From positions 372,001 to 436,000 of the forward strand of contig NZ_CP021247.1 in NCBI RefSeq assembly GCF_017309955.1: 64,000 bases of DNA, given 5' to 3'. The first letter of the stretch is position 1. Each line of letters starts with the position of its first letter. The notes below the pieces were generated by a model. The model saw nothing but the letters and a program-made list of their open reading frames with translations. It ran no database searches and was not told where the DNA came from. The stretch is from Novosphingobium sp. KA1. GTDB lineage: Bacteria; Pseudomonadota; Alphaproteobacteria; Sphingomonadales; Sphingomonadaceae. Positions 7,798 through 17,609 of this stretch are shown piece after piece. The position numbers were made by a program, and so were the translations under genes.

Positions 7798-10700
7798 TCA
7801 TGCCCCGACCGGGCGGCGCAAGTCGAGCGAATAGGGGAACTCGCCCGGCACTTCCTCGGGCGGGGCCGGCATCGGCCCGGGCGAATGGCCGTGCGGCTGG
7901 AACCGCGCCTTGCGCCGCGCCTCGGCCTCATAACCGTTGATCGGCACGTCGTCGTAATGGCGGCCGCCGGGATGGGCGACATGGTAGACGCAGCCGCCCA
8001 GCGAACGGCCGTTCCACAAGTCCATGATGTCGAAGGTGAGCGGCGCATGGGCCGCCAGCATCGGGTGCAGGCACTCGGCCGGCGCCCAGGCCTTGTAGCG
8101 CACGCCGCCGACGCCTTCGCCCGGCCCGGTCATCGTCAGCGGCACCCGCCGCCCGTTGCACGAGATCACATGGCGCCCGGCGACCAGCCCGCTCGCCCGC
8201 ACCTGCAGGCGCTCGGTCGAACTGTCGACATACCGCACGGTGCCGCCGATCGCCCCGGTTTCGCCCAAGACGTTCCACGGCTCCAGCGCATGGCTGATTT
8301 CCAGCGTCACGCCGCCGCCCTCGACCTCGCCGTGGACCGGGAAGCGGAACATGCGCTGCGCCTCGAACCATGCCGGGTCGAAGCGGTATCCGGCGCGGGC
8401 AAGATCGCCCAGCACGTCCAGGAAGTCCGCCCAGACGAAATGGCCGAGCATGAACCTGTCATGCAATTGCGTGCCCCAGCGCACCAGCGGCCCGGACTGC
8501 GGCTCCTTCCAGAACCACGCCGTGAGCGCGCGCAGCAGCAATTGCTGGGCAAGGCTCATCTTGGCATCCGGCGGCATCTCGAAGCCGCGAAACTCGACAA
8601 GGCCGAGGCGGCCGGTCGGCCCATCGGGGCTGAACAGCTTGTCGATGCAGATTTCGGTGCGGTGGGTATTGCCGGTGACGTCGACCAGCAGGTTGCGGAA
8701 CAGGCGGTCCACCACCCACGGCGCCGGTTGCGCATGCTCAGCCCCCCCTGCAAATGGATTGGGCACCTGGGACAGCGCGATTTCCAGCTCGTAGAGCGCA
8801 TCGTGGCGCGCCTCGTCGATGCGCGGGGCCTGGCTGGTCGGGCCGATGAACAGGCCGGAAAACAGGTAGCTGAGCGAGGGATGGCGCTGCCAGTAGGTGA
8901 CGAAGCTCTTCAGCAGGTCCGGGCGGCGGATGAACGGACTGTCGAGCAGGCTGGGCCCGCCCAGCACGATATGGTTGCCCCCGCCAGTGCCGATCGAGCG
9001 GCCGTCGACCATGAACTTGTCCGCCGTCAGCCCCACCTCGCGCGCGGCGTCGTAAAGCGTCTCGGTGATCTCCACCGTCTCGCGCCAGGAGGCGGAGGGG
9101 TGGATGTTGACTTCGATCACGCCGGGATCGGGGGTGACTTTCAGCACCTGCAGGCGCGGATCGGGCGGCGGCGGATAGCCCTCGATCCGCACCGGAACGC
9201 GCTGCCCGGCGGCGACCGCCTCGACGGCGGCGACGAGTTCGAGATAGTCCTCCAGCCGCTCGGTCGGCGGGATGAACACGGCCAGGTAATCGCCGCGAGG
9301 CTCCACCGTCAGCGCGGTGCGCACCGCGCCTTCGATCAGGTGCTGCTCGACGCGCTCTCCCGCCGCGCCGCTGTCGGCCGCGCGGACATATTCGGTCCGC
9401 TGCGCCTCGTTGCTGCCCGAAAGCCGGGTCTCGGACCCGCGCGCGGTCACCTGCTCGCGGTAATCGGCGAGCGGCTCGCGCGCCTCGGCCGTGTCGCGCG
9501 GGTGGATATAGGGATAGGCCGAAGGCGGCACATAGGGCAGCGCGCCCAGCGGCAGGCGGTAACCGAGCGCGGAATCGCCCGAAACCGCCGTCAGCACCCC
9601 GCGCCGCACCCGCCAGACTTCACTCTTCCAGCGCGGCGCCTGGCTTACCGAGGCGTTCCAGCGCTGCACCGGCAGGACAAAGCCGGTCGGCTTTTCCAGC
9701 CCGCGCCGGTAGACGCGGCGGAAGCGGCGGGCCAGTTCCTCGTCGTCGATATGCGAATCTTCGGGCACGGTGTTGACCGGCAGCTGCTCCTCGCGGAACT
9801 TCCACCAGTCGGCATCCTCGAACACCGGCTGCACGAATTCCTCCGCCAGCCCGAGGTTGAGCGCGGTGTCGCGCAGCAGCGCATCGGCGGCGGCGGCATC
9901 GATCGTCGGCACCGGATCGGGATCGCCGCCCTTTTCCAGCGGCTTCTCGCCGGCGATCAGGCTCTCGTCGCGCCAGATCGGCACGCCGTCCCCGCGCCAG
10001 TAGATCGAATAGCCCCAGCGCGGCAGCGTCTCGCCCGGATACCACTTGCCCTGCCCGTGGTGGAGCAGCGAACCCGGCGCGAACTTCGCGCGCAGCAGGC
10101 GGATCAGCGTGTCGGCATAGGCCGCCTTGGTGGGGCCGACCGCCGCGCCGTTCCACTCGGGCGCCTCGAAATCACCGTCGGCGATGAAGGTCGGCTCGCC
10201 GCCCATGGTGAGATTGGCGCCCGCCGCCACAAGATCGGCGTCCACCCTGTCGCCAAGGTCCAGCAGCGCCTGCCAGCGTTCCTCGGTGAAGGGCTTGGTG
10301 ATCCGCACCGCCTCGGCAATGCGCGAGACGTCCATCTCGAAATGGAAATCGACTTCGGCAGGCTCGGCCATGCCCTCGATCGGGGTGGCGGAGCGATAGT
10401 GCGGCGCGGCGCAGAGCGGAATGTGCCCCTCGCCCGCAAACATGCCCGAAGTGGCGTCAAGCGCGATCCAGCCCGCGCCGGGTACATAGGCCTCGGCCCA
10501 GGCGTGCAGGTCGGTCACGTCCTCCAGCACGCCCTTGGGGCCGTCCTTGGGAATGACGTCGGCCACCAGCTGGATCGAATAGCCCGAGACGAACCGCGCC
10601 GCGAAGCCGAGGCGGCGCAGCAGCTGCACCAGCAGCCAGGCCGAATCGCGGCAGGAACCGATGCCCACGGCCAGCGTCTCTTCCGGGGTCATCACCCCGG

Positions 10701-11187
10701 TCTCCATGCGGATCACATAGCCGATGCGCTGCTGCAGGCGGCTGTTGATGTCGACCAGGAAATCGACCGTGCGGCCTTCGTAGCCGGCATGCTGGGCGAC
10801 CAGTTCCTCAAACAGCGGGCCCTGCTCTTCCAGCTCGAAATAGGCGGCAAGGTCCGCCTTCATGCTCTCCGAATAGGCGAAGGGATAGGTCTCCGCCTCG
10901 GGCTCGACGAAGAAGTCGAAGGGGTTGATGACGGCGAGTTCGGCCAGGAGGTCCACCTCGATCGAGAAATGATCGACCGGGTCGGGGAACACCACCCGTG
11001 CCTGCCAGTTGCCGTGCGGGTCCTGCTGCCAGTTGAGGAAATGCTCGGGCGGGCTGATCTTCAGCGAATAGTTGGGGACCGCCGTGCGGCTATGCGGCGC
11101 GGGGCGCAGCCGTATCACCTGGGGACCGAGGCGCACCCGCCGGGAGTAACGGTAGCGCGTGAGATGGTGGAGAGCCGCCTTGATCAT
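7798..11187 (-). CDS. Transglutaminase family protein with DUF2126
   Basis: An 1129-residue protein. Residues about 1-280 are a transglutaminase N-terminal domain plus catalytic core, with Cys179 in [10 protein letters not shown], His228 in DLHAWAEAY and Asp244 in IALDATSG. The remaining 800 or so residues are DUF2126, a domain found almost only in this architecture; it includes MGGEPTFI and [16 protein letters not shown]. It is the first gene of the operon and begins with ATG at 11187, after a 375-base intergenic region that carries a structured repeat. The substrate is unknown. Family knowledge links these operons to synthesis or processing of a small peptide, which remains inference. Confidence 0.88.
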   Translation of the reverse strand: MIKAALHHLTRYRYSRRVRLGPQVIRLRPAPHSRTAVPNYSLKISPPEHFLNWQQDPHGNWQARVVFPDPVDHFSIEVDLLAELAVINPFDFFVEPEAETYPFAYSESMKADLAAYFELEEQGPLFEELVAQHAGYEGRTVDFLVDINSRLQQRIGYVIRMETGVMTPEETLAVGIGSCRDSAWLLVQLLRRLGFAARFVSGYSIQLVADVIPKDGPKGVLEDVTDLHAWAEAYVPGAGWIALDATSGMFAGEGHIPLCAAPHYRSATPIEGMAEPAEVDFHFEMDVSRIAEAVRITKPFTEERWQALLDLGDRVDADLVAAGANLTMGGEPTFIADGDFEAPEWNGAAVGPTKAAYADTLIRLLRAKFAPGSLLHHGQGKWYPGETLPRWGYSIYWRGDGVPIWRDESLIAGEKPLEKGGDPDPVPTIDAAAADALLRDTALNLGLAEEFVQPVFEDADWWKFREEQLPVNTVPEDSHIDDEELARRFRRVYRRGLEKPTGFVLPVQRWNASVSQAPRWKSEVWRVRRGVLTAVSGDSALGYRLPLGALPYVPPSAYPYIHPRDTAEAREPLADYREQVTARGSETRLSGSNEAQRTEYVRAADSGAAGERVEQHLIEGAVRTALTVEPRGDYLAVFIPPTERLEDYLELVAAVEAVAAGQRVPVRIEGYPPPPDPRLQVLKVTPDPGVIEVNIHPSASWRETVEITETLYDAAREVGLTADKFMVDGRSIGTGGGNHIVLGGPSLLDSPFIRRPDLLKSFVTYWQRHPSLSYLFSGLFIGPTSQAPRIDEARHDALYELEIALSQVPNPFAGGAEHAQPAPWVVDRLFRNLLVDVTGNTHRTEICIDKLFSPDGPTGRLGLVEFRGFEMPPDAKMSLAQQLLLRALTAWFWKEPQSGPLVRWGTQLHDRFMLGHFVWADFLDVLGDLARAGYRFDPAWFEAQRMFRFPVHGEVEGGGVTLEISHALEPWNVLGETGAIGGTVRYVDSSTERLQVRASGLVAGRHVISCNGRRVPLTMTGPGEGVGGVRYKAWAPAECLHPMLAAHAPLTFDIMDLWNGRSLGGCVYHVAHPGGRHYDDVPINGYEAEARRKARFQPHGHSPGPMPAPPEEVPGEFPYSLDLRRPVGA

Positions 11188-11273
11188 CGGCCGTGACTGT
11201 GCGCGAAACTATGCTGCACTGCAATGATCTTCCATTGGTCCTGGATTCAGTTTGAAAATTCGCGATGCGAATT

Positions 11274-11425
11274 GCGCGGCACCGGCCCGCTCCCGTCCCG
11301 AAGAACACGAAAGGGTCCGGGGGACCTTTTCGCTGAGGGGGCCGACCACCCATCAGGATACACTCGTGGGTGGTCGGGTGGGGGAGCGGGCCGGTGCCGC
11401 GCAAAAATGCCCTGCGGGCATTTTT
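11274..11425. repeat. Structured intergenic element, GTGTATCCTG-loop family, copy A
   Basis: A closing stem of 21 bases (11274-11294 with 11382-11402) encloses two hairpins: 11308-11332 (CGAAAGGGTCC stem) and 11342-11377 (CCGACCACCCA stem, with loop reading GTGTATCCTG on the minus strand). Directly after comes AAAAATGCCC / GGGCATTTTT (11403-11425), which looks like an intrinsic terminator on either strand. Related copies lie at 43892 and 48171. The rest of the gap 11188-11562 shows no gene. The element could be a DNA repeat or a transcribed structured RNA with its own terminator. Confidence 0.65.
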
Positions 11426-11562
11426 CAAACGGGATCTTGCCGCCGGAACTTGATAGATTGCGCAAGAAGCCCCCACAATTGCAGCAAAAGTGACATCATG
11501 GCATGCAAGGGGGGCCAAGGGGTGCATGGCGCCCATGACTCGCTCGAACGAAGACGTAGGAC

Positions 11563-13731
11563 ATGCTGGACATTCACGAAGACACGGCCCCCGGTGAACG
11601 CAGCCCGGTGACCGACCTCGCCACCCTGCCCAACCGCTACTTCAACCGCGAGCAGAGCTGGCTGGCCTTCAACGAGCGTGTTCTCGCCGAAGCGAGCAAT
11701 CCCCATTACCCGCTGCTGGAACGGCTGCGGTTCCTCTCGATCTCGGGCAGCAACATCGACGAGTTCCTGATGGTGCGCGTCGCCGGCATCGCCGGGCAGG
11801 TGCGCCGCCAGATCGAGGAAATCTCGATGGACGGCCTCACCCCCTCGCAGGCCATCGCCATCACCCATGAAAAGGTGCTGCAACTCGAGGCGATCCAGCA
11901 GGAAACCTGGGCGGACCTCAAGGTCCAGCTGGCCGGGGAAGGCATCCGGGTGGTGGGCGAGGAACCGCTCGATGCCGAGCAGCGGGCCTGGCTGCGCAAC
12001 TACTTCCTCGAACACGTCATGGCGGTGATCACCCCGCAGGCGATCGACCCGGCGCATCCGTTCCCCTTCGTCGCCAACCAGGGCATCGGCATCCTGTTCT
12101 CGCTGACCCGCGTGGCGGATGACGCGCCGGTCATGGAAATGGTGCTGATCCCCGCCCCGCTGCCCCGCTTCGTGCGCATTCCCGGCGAGCAGGCGGCGTG
12201 GATCTCGATCGAGGACGTGATCTGCCGCAACGCGGACGAACTGTTCCCCGGCTTCACGCTGCACGGCCACGGCGTGTTCCGCATCCTGCGCGACAGCGAC
12301 ATCGAGATCGAGGAAGATGCCGAGGACCTGGTGCGCTACTACCGCACCGCGATCCAGCGCCGCCGCCGCGGCCTTGTCATCGTGCTCCAGCTGCAGGGCA
12401 AGTTCGACCCGGCCGCCGAGGAGCTGCTGCGCAACCAGCTCGGGCTCGACAAGGCGCTGATCATGAAGACCGAGGGGCTGATCGGCTTCTCCGGCCTGTC
12501 GACGATCTGCGACGAGGACCGCCCGGAACTGAAGTTCGAGCCCTATACCCCCCGCTATCCCGAACGCATCCTCGAGCATGACGGCGACATCTTCGCCGCC
12601 ATCCGCGAGAAGGACATCGTTGTCCAGCACCCCTACGAAAGCTTCGAGGTGGTGATCGACTTCCTGCGCCAGGCCGCGCGCGACCCGGACGTGATCGCGA
12701 TCAAGCAGACGCTCTACCGCGCCGGCAAGCAGTCGGCGATCATCTCCGCCCTCATCGGCGCCGCCGAACAGGGCAAGTCGGTGACCGCGGTGGTCGAACT
12801 GAAAGCCCGCTTCGACGAGGAGCAGAACCTGCTCTGGGCCAGCCAGCTCGAACGCGCGGGCGTTCAGGTGATCTACGGTTTCGTGGACTGGAAGACCCAC
12901 GCCAAGACCTCGATGGTGGTGCGGCGCGAGGGCGACGGCTATCGCACCTACTGCCACTTCGGCACCGGCAACTACCACCCGATCACCGCGCGCGTGTATA
13001 CCGACTTGTCCTACTTCACCGCCGATCCGGCGATGGGGCGCGACGTCGGCCGCCTGTTCAACTTCATCACCGGCTATGTCGAGCCCAAGGGCACCGAGTG
13101 CCTGTCGATCTCGCCCATTTCGCTGCGCTCCACGCTCTACACCAACATCGACGGCGAGATCGCCAATGCCCGCGCCGGCAAGCCCGCGCAGATCTGGGCC
13201 AAGATGAACTCGCTGACCGACCCGGGCCTCATCGACAAGCTCTATGCCGCCAGCGAGGCGGGCGTCGACATCGAACTCGTCGTGCGCGGCATCTGCTGCC
13301 TGCGCCCCGGCATCACCGGACTGTCGGAAAACATCACCGTGAAGTCGGTGATCGGCCGCTTCCTCGAACACTGCCGCATCTGGGCCTTCGCCAACGGCGC
13401 GGACCTGCCCAACCGCAAGGCCAAGGTCTACATCACCTCGGCCGACGCGATGAGCCGCAATCTCGACCGCCGGGTCGAAGTCATGGTGCCGATCACCAAC
13501 AAGACCGTGCACGACCAGGTGCTCGACCAGGTCATGCTGGCCAATCTGCTCGACACCGAACAGTCCTGGGTGCTCCACCCCGACGGCAGCTACGACCGGG
13601 TGGGAGAAGTGGACAACCCCTTCAATCTCCACCGCTATTTCATGACCAACCCGTCGCTCTCAGGACGCGGCGCGTCGCTTGCCAGTGGACGAAAAGTGCC
13701 AAAGCTCTCGCTAAGACGAGGCAACATCTGA
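11563..13731 (+). CDS. ppk1: Polyphosphate kinase 1
   Basis: A 722-residue PPK1, close to the usual 690-740. It makes inorganic polyphosphate from the gamma phosphate of ATP, reversibly, in the cytoplasm. The N-terminal domain begins NRYFNREQSWLAFNERVL, the standard PPK1 opening. The phospholipase-D-like C-terminal half holds the two family histidines: His446 in DWKTHAKTSM, equivalent to the autophosphorylated residue, and His465 in YCHFGTGNY. The start is the ATG at 11563 (MLDIHEDTA). The ppx/gppA gene follows after 86 bases, giving a synthesis and degradation pair. No clear Pho box was found upstream. Confidence 0.97.
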   Translation: MLDIHEDTAPGERSPVTDLATLPNRYFNREQSWLAFNERVLAEASNPHYPLLERLRFLSISGSNIDEFLMVRVAGIAGQVRRQIEEISMDGLTPSQAIAITHEKVLQLEAIQQETWADLKVQLAGEGIRVVGEEPLDAEQRAWLRNYFLEHVMAVITPQAIDPAHPFPFVANQGIGILFSLTRVADDAPVMEMVLIPAPLPRFVRIPGEQAAWISIEDVICRNADELFPGFTLHGHGVFRILRDSDIEIEEDAEDLVRYYRTAIQRRRRGLVIVLQLQGKFDPAAEELLRNQLGLDKALIMKTEGLIGFSGLSTICDEDRPELKFEPYTPRYPERILEHDGDIFAAIREKDIVVQHPYESFEVVIDFLRQAARDPDVIAIKQTLYRAGKQSAIISALIGAAEQGKSVTAVVELKARFDEEQNLLWASQLERAGVQVIYGFVDWKTHAKTSMVVRREGDGYRTYCHFGTGNYHPITARVYTDLSYFTADPAMGRDVGRLFNFITGYVEPKGTECLSISPISLRSTLYTNIDGEIANARAGKPAQIWAKMNSLTDPGLIDKLYAASEAGVDIELVVRGICCLRPGITGLSENITVKSVIGRFLEHCRIWAFANGADLPNRKAKVYITSADAMSRNLDRRVEVMVPITNKTVHDQVLDQVMLANLLDTEQSWVLHPDGSYDRVGEVDNPFNLHRYFMTNPSLSGRGASLASGRKVPKLSLRRGNI

Positions 13732-13788
13732 CATAAGGGGGGCAATTGGCCCGAGTCTCGGGCTCGAGAGGCAATCGACCAAAGACCC

Positions 13789-13834
13789 CCTATGATCGGC
13801 ATCAGCCTGGTTTTCCTATGATCGGCATCAGCCT
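13789..13834 (+). repeat. 26-base tandem duplication of the ppx start region
   Basis: CCTATGATCGGCATCAGCCT occurs at 13789-13808 and again, identically, at 13815-13834. Each copy holds an ATG reading MIGISL. The first ATG (13792) runs only nine codons and its TGA overlaps the second ATG, the start of the ppx gene, as ATGA. Confidence 0.9.
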
Positions 13835-15299
13835 CAAGAGCGAAAAGCGCGCGATCATCGACATCGGTTCGAACACCGTGCGTCTGGTGATCTACAACGG
13901 GCCGCCCCGCGCACCCGTCGTCATCCTCAACGAAAAGGTGAGCGCCCGGCTGGGCCGCGACCTCGGCAAGACCGGCGCGATCGCCGAAAAGGGCATCCGC
14001 AGCGCGCTCATCGCGCTCGGCCGCTTCGCCGGCCTGCTGCGCCTGTTCGAGGTGAAAAACGTCGAATGCGTGGCCACCGCCGCCGCGCGCGATGCAACGA
14101 ACGGCCCCGAGTTCCTGGACGCGGTCCGGGCCCTCGGCCTCCACCCCCGCCTGCTCACCGGCGAGGAAGAAGCCCGCGCCAGCGCCACCGGCGTGATCGC
14201 CGCCTTCCCCGGCGCCCGCGGCGTTGCCGCCGACCTTGGCGGCGGCAGCCTCGAACTCGTCGAGATCGCCGATGGCGAAAGCTGGCACGGCGTTACCCTG
14301 CCGCTCGGCACCCTGCGGCTGCCGGACTTGCGCGCCAGGGGACCGGCCGCCTTTGCCGACACCGTGCGCGACGGCCTCAAGCGGGCCGGATGGGAACAGG
14401 GCAAGGGCCTGCCGCTCTACATCGTCGGCGGGTCCTGGCGCGCGCTCGCGCTTCAGGCCATGCGTGTGCTCGACTGGCCGGTGGACGATCCCCACGGCTT
14501 CGAACTGCCCGCCTCGCAGGCGCTCGACCTCGCCCGCGAATTCGCCAGGGGCAAGCTGGGCGACGTCGATTCGCGCACGTCCGCCTCGCGCCTCGCCTCG
14601 CTGCCCGATGCCGCCGCGCTGATGGCCGAAGTCATCACCCGCCTCAAACCGTCCAAGCTGGTGTTCTCCTCCTGGGGCCTGCGCGAAGGCCTGCTTCACG
14701 CCCAGCTCGATGCCGAGGTGCAGGCCGAGGACCCGATGCTGGCCAGCGTCGCCGCCTTTTCCGCCAGCGCCCGCGTGACGGCGGACGATGCCGTCGCCCT
14801 TGCCAGATGGACCGCTGCCGTCTGCCGCGAGGAACCGCAGGACCGCCAGCTGCGCCAGGCCTCCGGCCTGCTCGCGCTCGCCGCGATGCGCACCGAACCG
14901 AACCTGCGCACCGAAGAGGCGATGACCTGGGCCCTGCGCAAGCGCTGGATCGGCCTCGACATGCACGGCCGCGCGATGATGGCGATGACCGTCTTTGCCA
15001 ATTCCGGCAAGACCGAGGTGCCGGACGCCTTCGCCCGCCTCGCCTCGAAGGAAGACCTCGACCGCGCGATCGGCTGGGGCCTCGCGGTGCGCCTCTGCCG
15101 CCGCCTGACCGGCTGCTCGCAGTCCGGCCTGTCGCAGACCTCGCTGCGGATCGAGGATGGCGCGCTGGTGCTGACGCTCTGCGAAGTGATGCGCCCGCTC
15201 TACAGCCCCGGCGTCGCCAAGGATCACAAGGCCTTGGCCGATTGGCTCGGGCTGGAGTGCGAGGTGCGCGATGCGGCGGGATTGGCGATCGTCGATTAA
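13818..15299 (+). CDS. ppx: Ppx/GppA family exopolyphosphatase
   Basis: A 493-residue member of the exopolyphosphatase/guanosine pentaphosphate phosphatase family (actin-like ATPase fold). AIIDIGSNTVRLVIY near the N-terminus is the first phosphate-binding motif; CVATAAARDATNG, TGEEEARASATGV and VAADLGGGSLELVEI are the further active-site motifs. It is presumed to release phosphate from polyphosphate, opposing the adjacent ppk1. I chose the ATG at 13818, with the conserved KRAIIDIGSN 12 residues in; an upstream in-frame codon at 13746 gives an atypical leader. The start lies in a duplicated segment, and a nine-codon reading frame ends across it. No strong ribosome-binding site is visible, so coupling to that short frame is possible. 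Confidence 0.93.
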   Translation: MIGISLKSEKRAIIDIGSNTVRLVIYNGPPRAPVVILNEKVSARLGRDLGKTGAIAEKGIRSALIALGRFAGLLRLFEVKNVECVATAAARDATNGPEFLDAVRALGLHPRLLTGEEEARASATGVIAAFPGARGVAADLGGGSLELVEIADGESWHGVTLPLGTLRLPDLRARGPAAFADTVRDGLKRAGWEQGKGLPLYIVGGSWRALALQAMRVLDWPVDDPHGFELPASQALDLAREFARGKLGDVDSRTSASRLASLPDAAALMAEVITRLKPSKLVFSSWGLREGLLHAQLDAEVQAEDPMLASVAAFSASARVTADDAVALARWTAAVCREEPQDRQLRQASGLLALAAMRTEPNLRTEEAMTWALRKRWIGLDMHGRAMMAMTVFANSGKTEVPDAFARLASKEDLDRAIGWGLAVRLCRRLTGCSQSGLSQTSLRIEDGALVLTLCEVMRPLYSPGVAKDHKALADWLGLECEVRDAAGLAIVD

Positions 15300-15377
15300 G
15301 GGGGAAGAGTAAAAGCTGGGGAGCATAGCCCCCCTGCGCCGCAAGGAGCGCACGACGGATAGGCTGGGCGCGACGAA

Positions 15378-15419
15378 GACGTTTCGAGGGTCTGGGGGAT
15401 CATCCCCCAGGACTTGCCT
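15378..15419. repeat. Palindromic 3'-flank repeat, copy 2
   Basis: GACGTTTCGAGGGTC is followed by the stem CTGGGGGAT / ATCCCCCAG and GGACTTGCC. It corresponds base for base to the block at 4261-4304, apart from a paired change in the stem and a few flanking bases. It sits 8 bases beyond the virB11 stop on the minus strand. Confidence 0.6.
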
Positions 15420-15426
15420 GTATCTT

Positions 15427-16497
15427 TTACCCTACCAAAGTCGCACTCTCGGCAATCTGGCTGATCCCGCGCTTCCCGTCCCGCCGGTCAAGCTGGACGA
15501 CGATATCGATCACCGAGGCCGCATATTCCAGCGTCTCCGCGCGCGTCAGCCCCAGACCCGTCTGCATCGACATCAGCGCGATCTGCTCCAGCGCGCCGCG
15601 CGGGGTATTCGCGTGGACGGTCGAGAACGAGCCCGGATGGCCGGTGTTGATCGCGCGCAGGAACGAAACGGTCTCACCGCCGCGCAGTTCGCCCAGCACG
15701 ATGCGGTCGGGCCGCAGGCGCAGCGCCGCTTGGAGGAGGTCGTTGGCGGAGACTTTCGCCTCGCCCAGTTCGCCCTTCACCGCGATCAGGCCCACGCCGT
15801 TGGCGCCCGGCAGGTGCAATTCGGCGGTGTCCTCCACCAGCACCACGCGCTCGTGCCCGGGGATTTCGCCGAGCATGGCATTGAGGAAGGTGGTCTTGCC
15901 GGTCGAGGTGCCGCCCGAGATCAGGATCGTGCGGCGGCGGCGGATGGCGTCGCGCAGGAAGGCGATGGGCTCGGCCATCGGATCGGGCGTCGGTTCTTCG
16001 ACCGGCGGGGTGATCGGGCCGCGGTCGTAGGCGTCGAGCGGCAGTTCGAGCAGCCGGTGGCGGCGGATCGCCATGGCCCAGTCGGACCGCGTCGCCGGCG
16101 GGCCGACCAGCTGGATGCGCGCACCGCCACCATGGCCCCCACCATAGCCGGACAGCGTGGCGGAGAGCAGCGGATGCTCGCGGTTGATGCCCTGGTGGCT
16201 GATCCGCGCGACCTGTTCGGCAAGGCGCTGGAGCAGGCGGTTGTCGAGCGCGGGCAAGGCCACGCGCTGCATGCCGGAAAGCGCCGCATCCTCGATCCAC
16301 ACCTCGCCCGGCCGGTTGACGAGGATCTCGGTCACCGTCTCCTTGTCGAGCCAGGGCCGCAGCGGCGCGAGGTAGGCGTCGAGATAGACGCTGCGCTGCG
16401 CGCCTTGCGCGCCCCCGTCAGACATGGATGCGTCAGACATCGGTGCGTCAGGCAGGGGTGCGGCAGGCAGGGCCTGAAGGGAAAGAACGTCCGCCAT
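15427..16497 (-). CDS. virB11: VirB11-type secretion ATPase
   Basis: A 356-residue VirB11/TrbB hexameric traffic ATPase that powers pilus assembly and substrate transfer at the inner face of the cytoplasmic membrane. The N-terminal domain ends before a linker; the ATPase domain has Walker A GGTSTGKTTF, the VLVEDTAELHL Asp box, the RIVLGELRGGE Walker B and GHPGSFSTVHANTP His box. The start is uncertain: ATG at 16497 (MADVLSLQ) is used, with a GTG at 16512 as alternative. It is the last gene of the virB operon, 18 bases after virB10. The N-terminus is unusually rich in Asp-Ala-Pro-Met-Ser repeats (about residues 12-30). Confidence 0.92.
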   Translation of the reverse strand: MADVLSLQALPAAPLPDAPMSDASMSDGGAQGAQRSVYLDAYLAPLRPWLDKETVTEILVNRPGEVWIEDAALSGMQRVALPALDNRLLQRLAEQVARISHQGINREHPLLSATLSGYGGGHGGGARIQLVGPPATRSDWAMAIRRHRLLELPLDAYDRGPITPPVEEPTPDPMAEPIAFLRDAIRRRRTILISGGTSTGKTTFLNAMLGEIPGHERVVLVEDTAELHLPGANGVGLIAVKGELGEAKVSANDLLQAALRLRPDRIVLGELRGGETVSFLRAINTGHPGSFSTVHANTPRGALEQIALMSMQTGLGLTRAETLEYAASVIDIVVQLDRRDGKRGISQIAESATLVG

Positions 16498-16515
16498 CGA
16501 TCCAATCTTCACCGA

Positions 16516-17607
16516 TCATTGCGCCTGGCTGAAGTCGAGGTCCTTGGCGGTGAACACGCGGATCGGCTCGCCCTGGCGCACGCGGATGGTCGGGCCGACA
16601 CTGCCGTTCTGCTGGATCGCCGCCGCGGCCGCCGACTGGCCGCCGCCGACCACCACGCTCGACCCGCTCGACACGATGGTCGAGAGGCCGCCGACGACGG
16701 AAAGCAGCATGGCCGAGCCGAAACGCTCGAAGAAGTGGCTGTTGACCTTGCCCGCAAGGCCGGTCTCGCCGCCGAAGGCAACGGCGGGCGAGCCGAGGTT
16801 CACCGAGACGCCGTCCGGGCGGATCAACCGGCTCCAGATCACGTAGGCGCGCTTCTGCCCCGCCGTGAGGCCGCTCTTGTACTGGCCGATCAGGCGCGAG
16901 GAGCGCGGGATGAGCACGCGCTTGCCGTCGAAGCTGCGCACGTCGGTGGAGACGATGGCGCGCACGTAGCCGGGCACGTCGGTATCGATGGCGGTTTCCA
17001 GCACCGCCGGGATCAGCGTGCCCTGCGTGACCGTGGTGGCCGGATCGAAGTTGCGGGTCGCCGAGGCGGTGGAGCCGGTGCCGCCCACGCGCGCGGCGAA
17101 ATCGTCGTTGGCGTTGCCGCCGCCCTTGGCTTCACCGGCAGGTCCGGCAAGCCCGGCCGGCGCCGGTCCGGCGCCGACGTCGAAAACCACGGTCGGGCTG
17201 GCGTAAGGATTGGCGGCAGGCGCAGCGCCCGGCGCTGCGGCCAGCACCGGCGCGGGCGCCGGGGCGGGCAGCGGCGCGGCGGCTGGCGCGGCGACCGGCG
17301 CGGGCGCGGGCACGGCGGGAGCGGGCGCGATGGCGGCGGCCTGCGGAGCAGCGGCGGGCGGCGTGGGTTCAACCCCTGCAACCGGCGACTTGCGCACCGA
17401 ATCCATCGACCACAGCGTCAGCCCGCCCAGTGCCATCACGAACACGATCCCGGCGGCAAGCCCCAGCCCGTCGGCCTTCTTGCGCTGGGTGACGCGCGGC
17501 AGGACGTTGCGGGTGGTAAGATCGATGACCTCGGCGCCCTGCCCGTCACGCGGGTCGGTAGCGGCATCGGCGGCGATCTTTTCGCGCATCGAGGAATTGG
17601 GCGCCAT
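16516..17607 (-). CDS. virB10: VirB10-type core complex protein
   Basis: A 363-residue VirB10/TrbI that spans the envelope in type IV secretion. Residues 1-45 are cytoplasmic; one membrane helix follows (about 48-66, GLGLAAGIVFVMALGGLTLW), then a long Pro-Ala-rich periplasmic linker (about 75-135). The C-terminal beta-barrel domain contains GTLIPAVLETAIDTDVPGY, RVLIPRSSRLIGQYKSG and FERFGSAMLLSVVGG, all typical of the family. The antenna region that crosses the outer membrane is within the SAMLLS-to-IQQNGS segment. It is cotranscribed with virB9 (2-base gap) and virB11. Confidence 0.94.
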   Translation of the reverse strand: MAPNSSMREKIAADAATDPRDGQGAEVIDLTTRNVLPRVTQRKKADGLGLAAGIVFVMALGGLTLWSMDSVRKSPVAGVEPTPPAAAPQAAAIAPAPAVPAPAPVAAPAAAPLPAPAPAPVLAAAPGAAPAANPYASPTVVFDVGAGPAPAGLAGPAGEAKGGGNANDDFAARVGGTGSTASATRNFDPATTVTQGTLIPAVLETAIDTDVPGYVRAIVSTDVRSFDGKRVLIPRSSRLIGQYKSGLTAGQKRAYVIWSRLIRPDGVSVNLGSPAVAFGGETGLAGKVNSHFFERFGSAMLLSVVGGLSTIVSSGSSVVVGGGQSAAAAAIQQNGSVGPTIRVRQGEPIRVFTAKDLDFSQAQ

Positions 17608-17609
17608 GG

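Noticed and set aside
5472..11196. Very long plus-strand open frames opposite the transglutaminase operon
   Set aside because: These are antisense shadows of GC-rich genes. The minus-strand frames have clear catalytic motifs and coupled stops, the plus-strand ones are low-complexity.
11460..11560. Possible Pho box upstream of ppk1 (ATGTCAC-TTTT-GCTGCAA on the minus strand)
   Set aside because: Points away from ppk1, and the second repeat is out of the 11-base phase.
11425..13632. Long minus-strand open frame opposite ppk1, and similar ones opposite ppx, virB and the TonB receptor
   Set aside because: Composition is His-Arg-Gly-Ala-rich without domains, as expected for antisense of third-position G/C codons.
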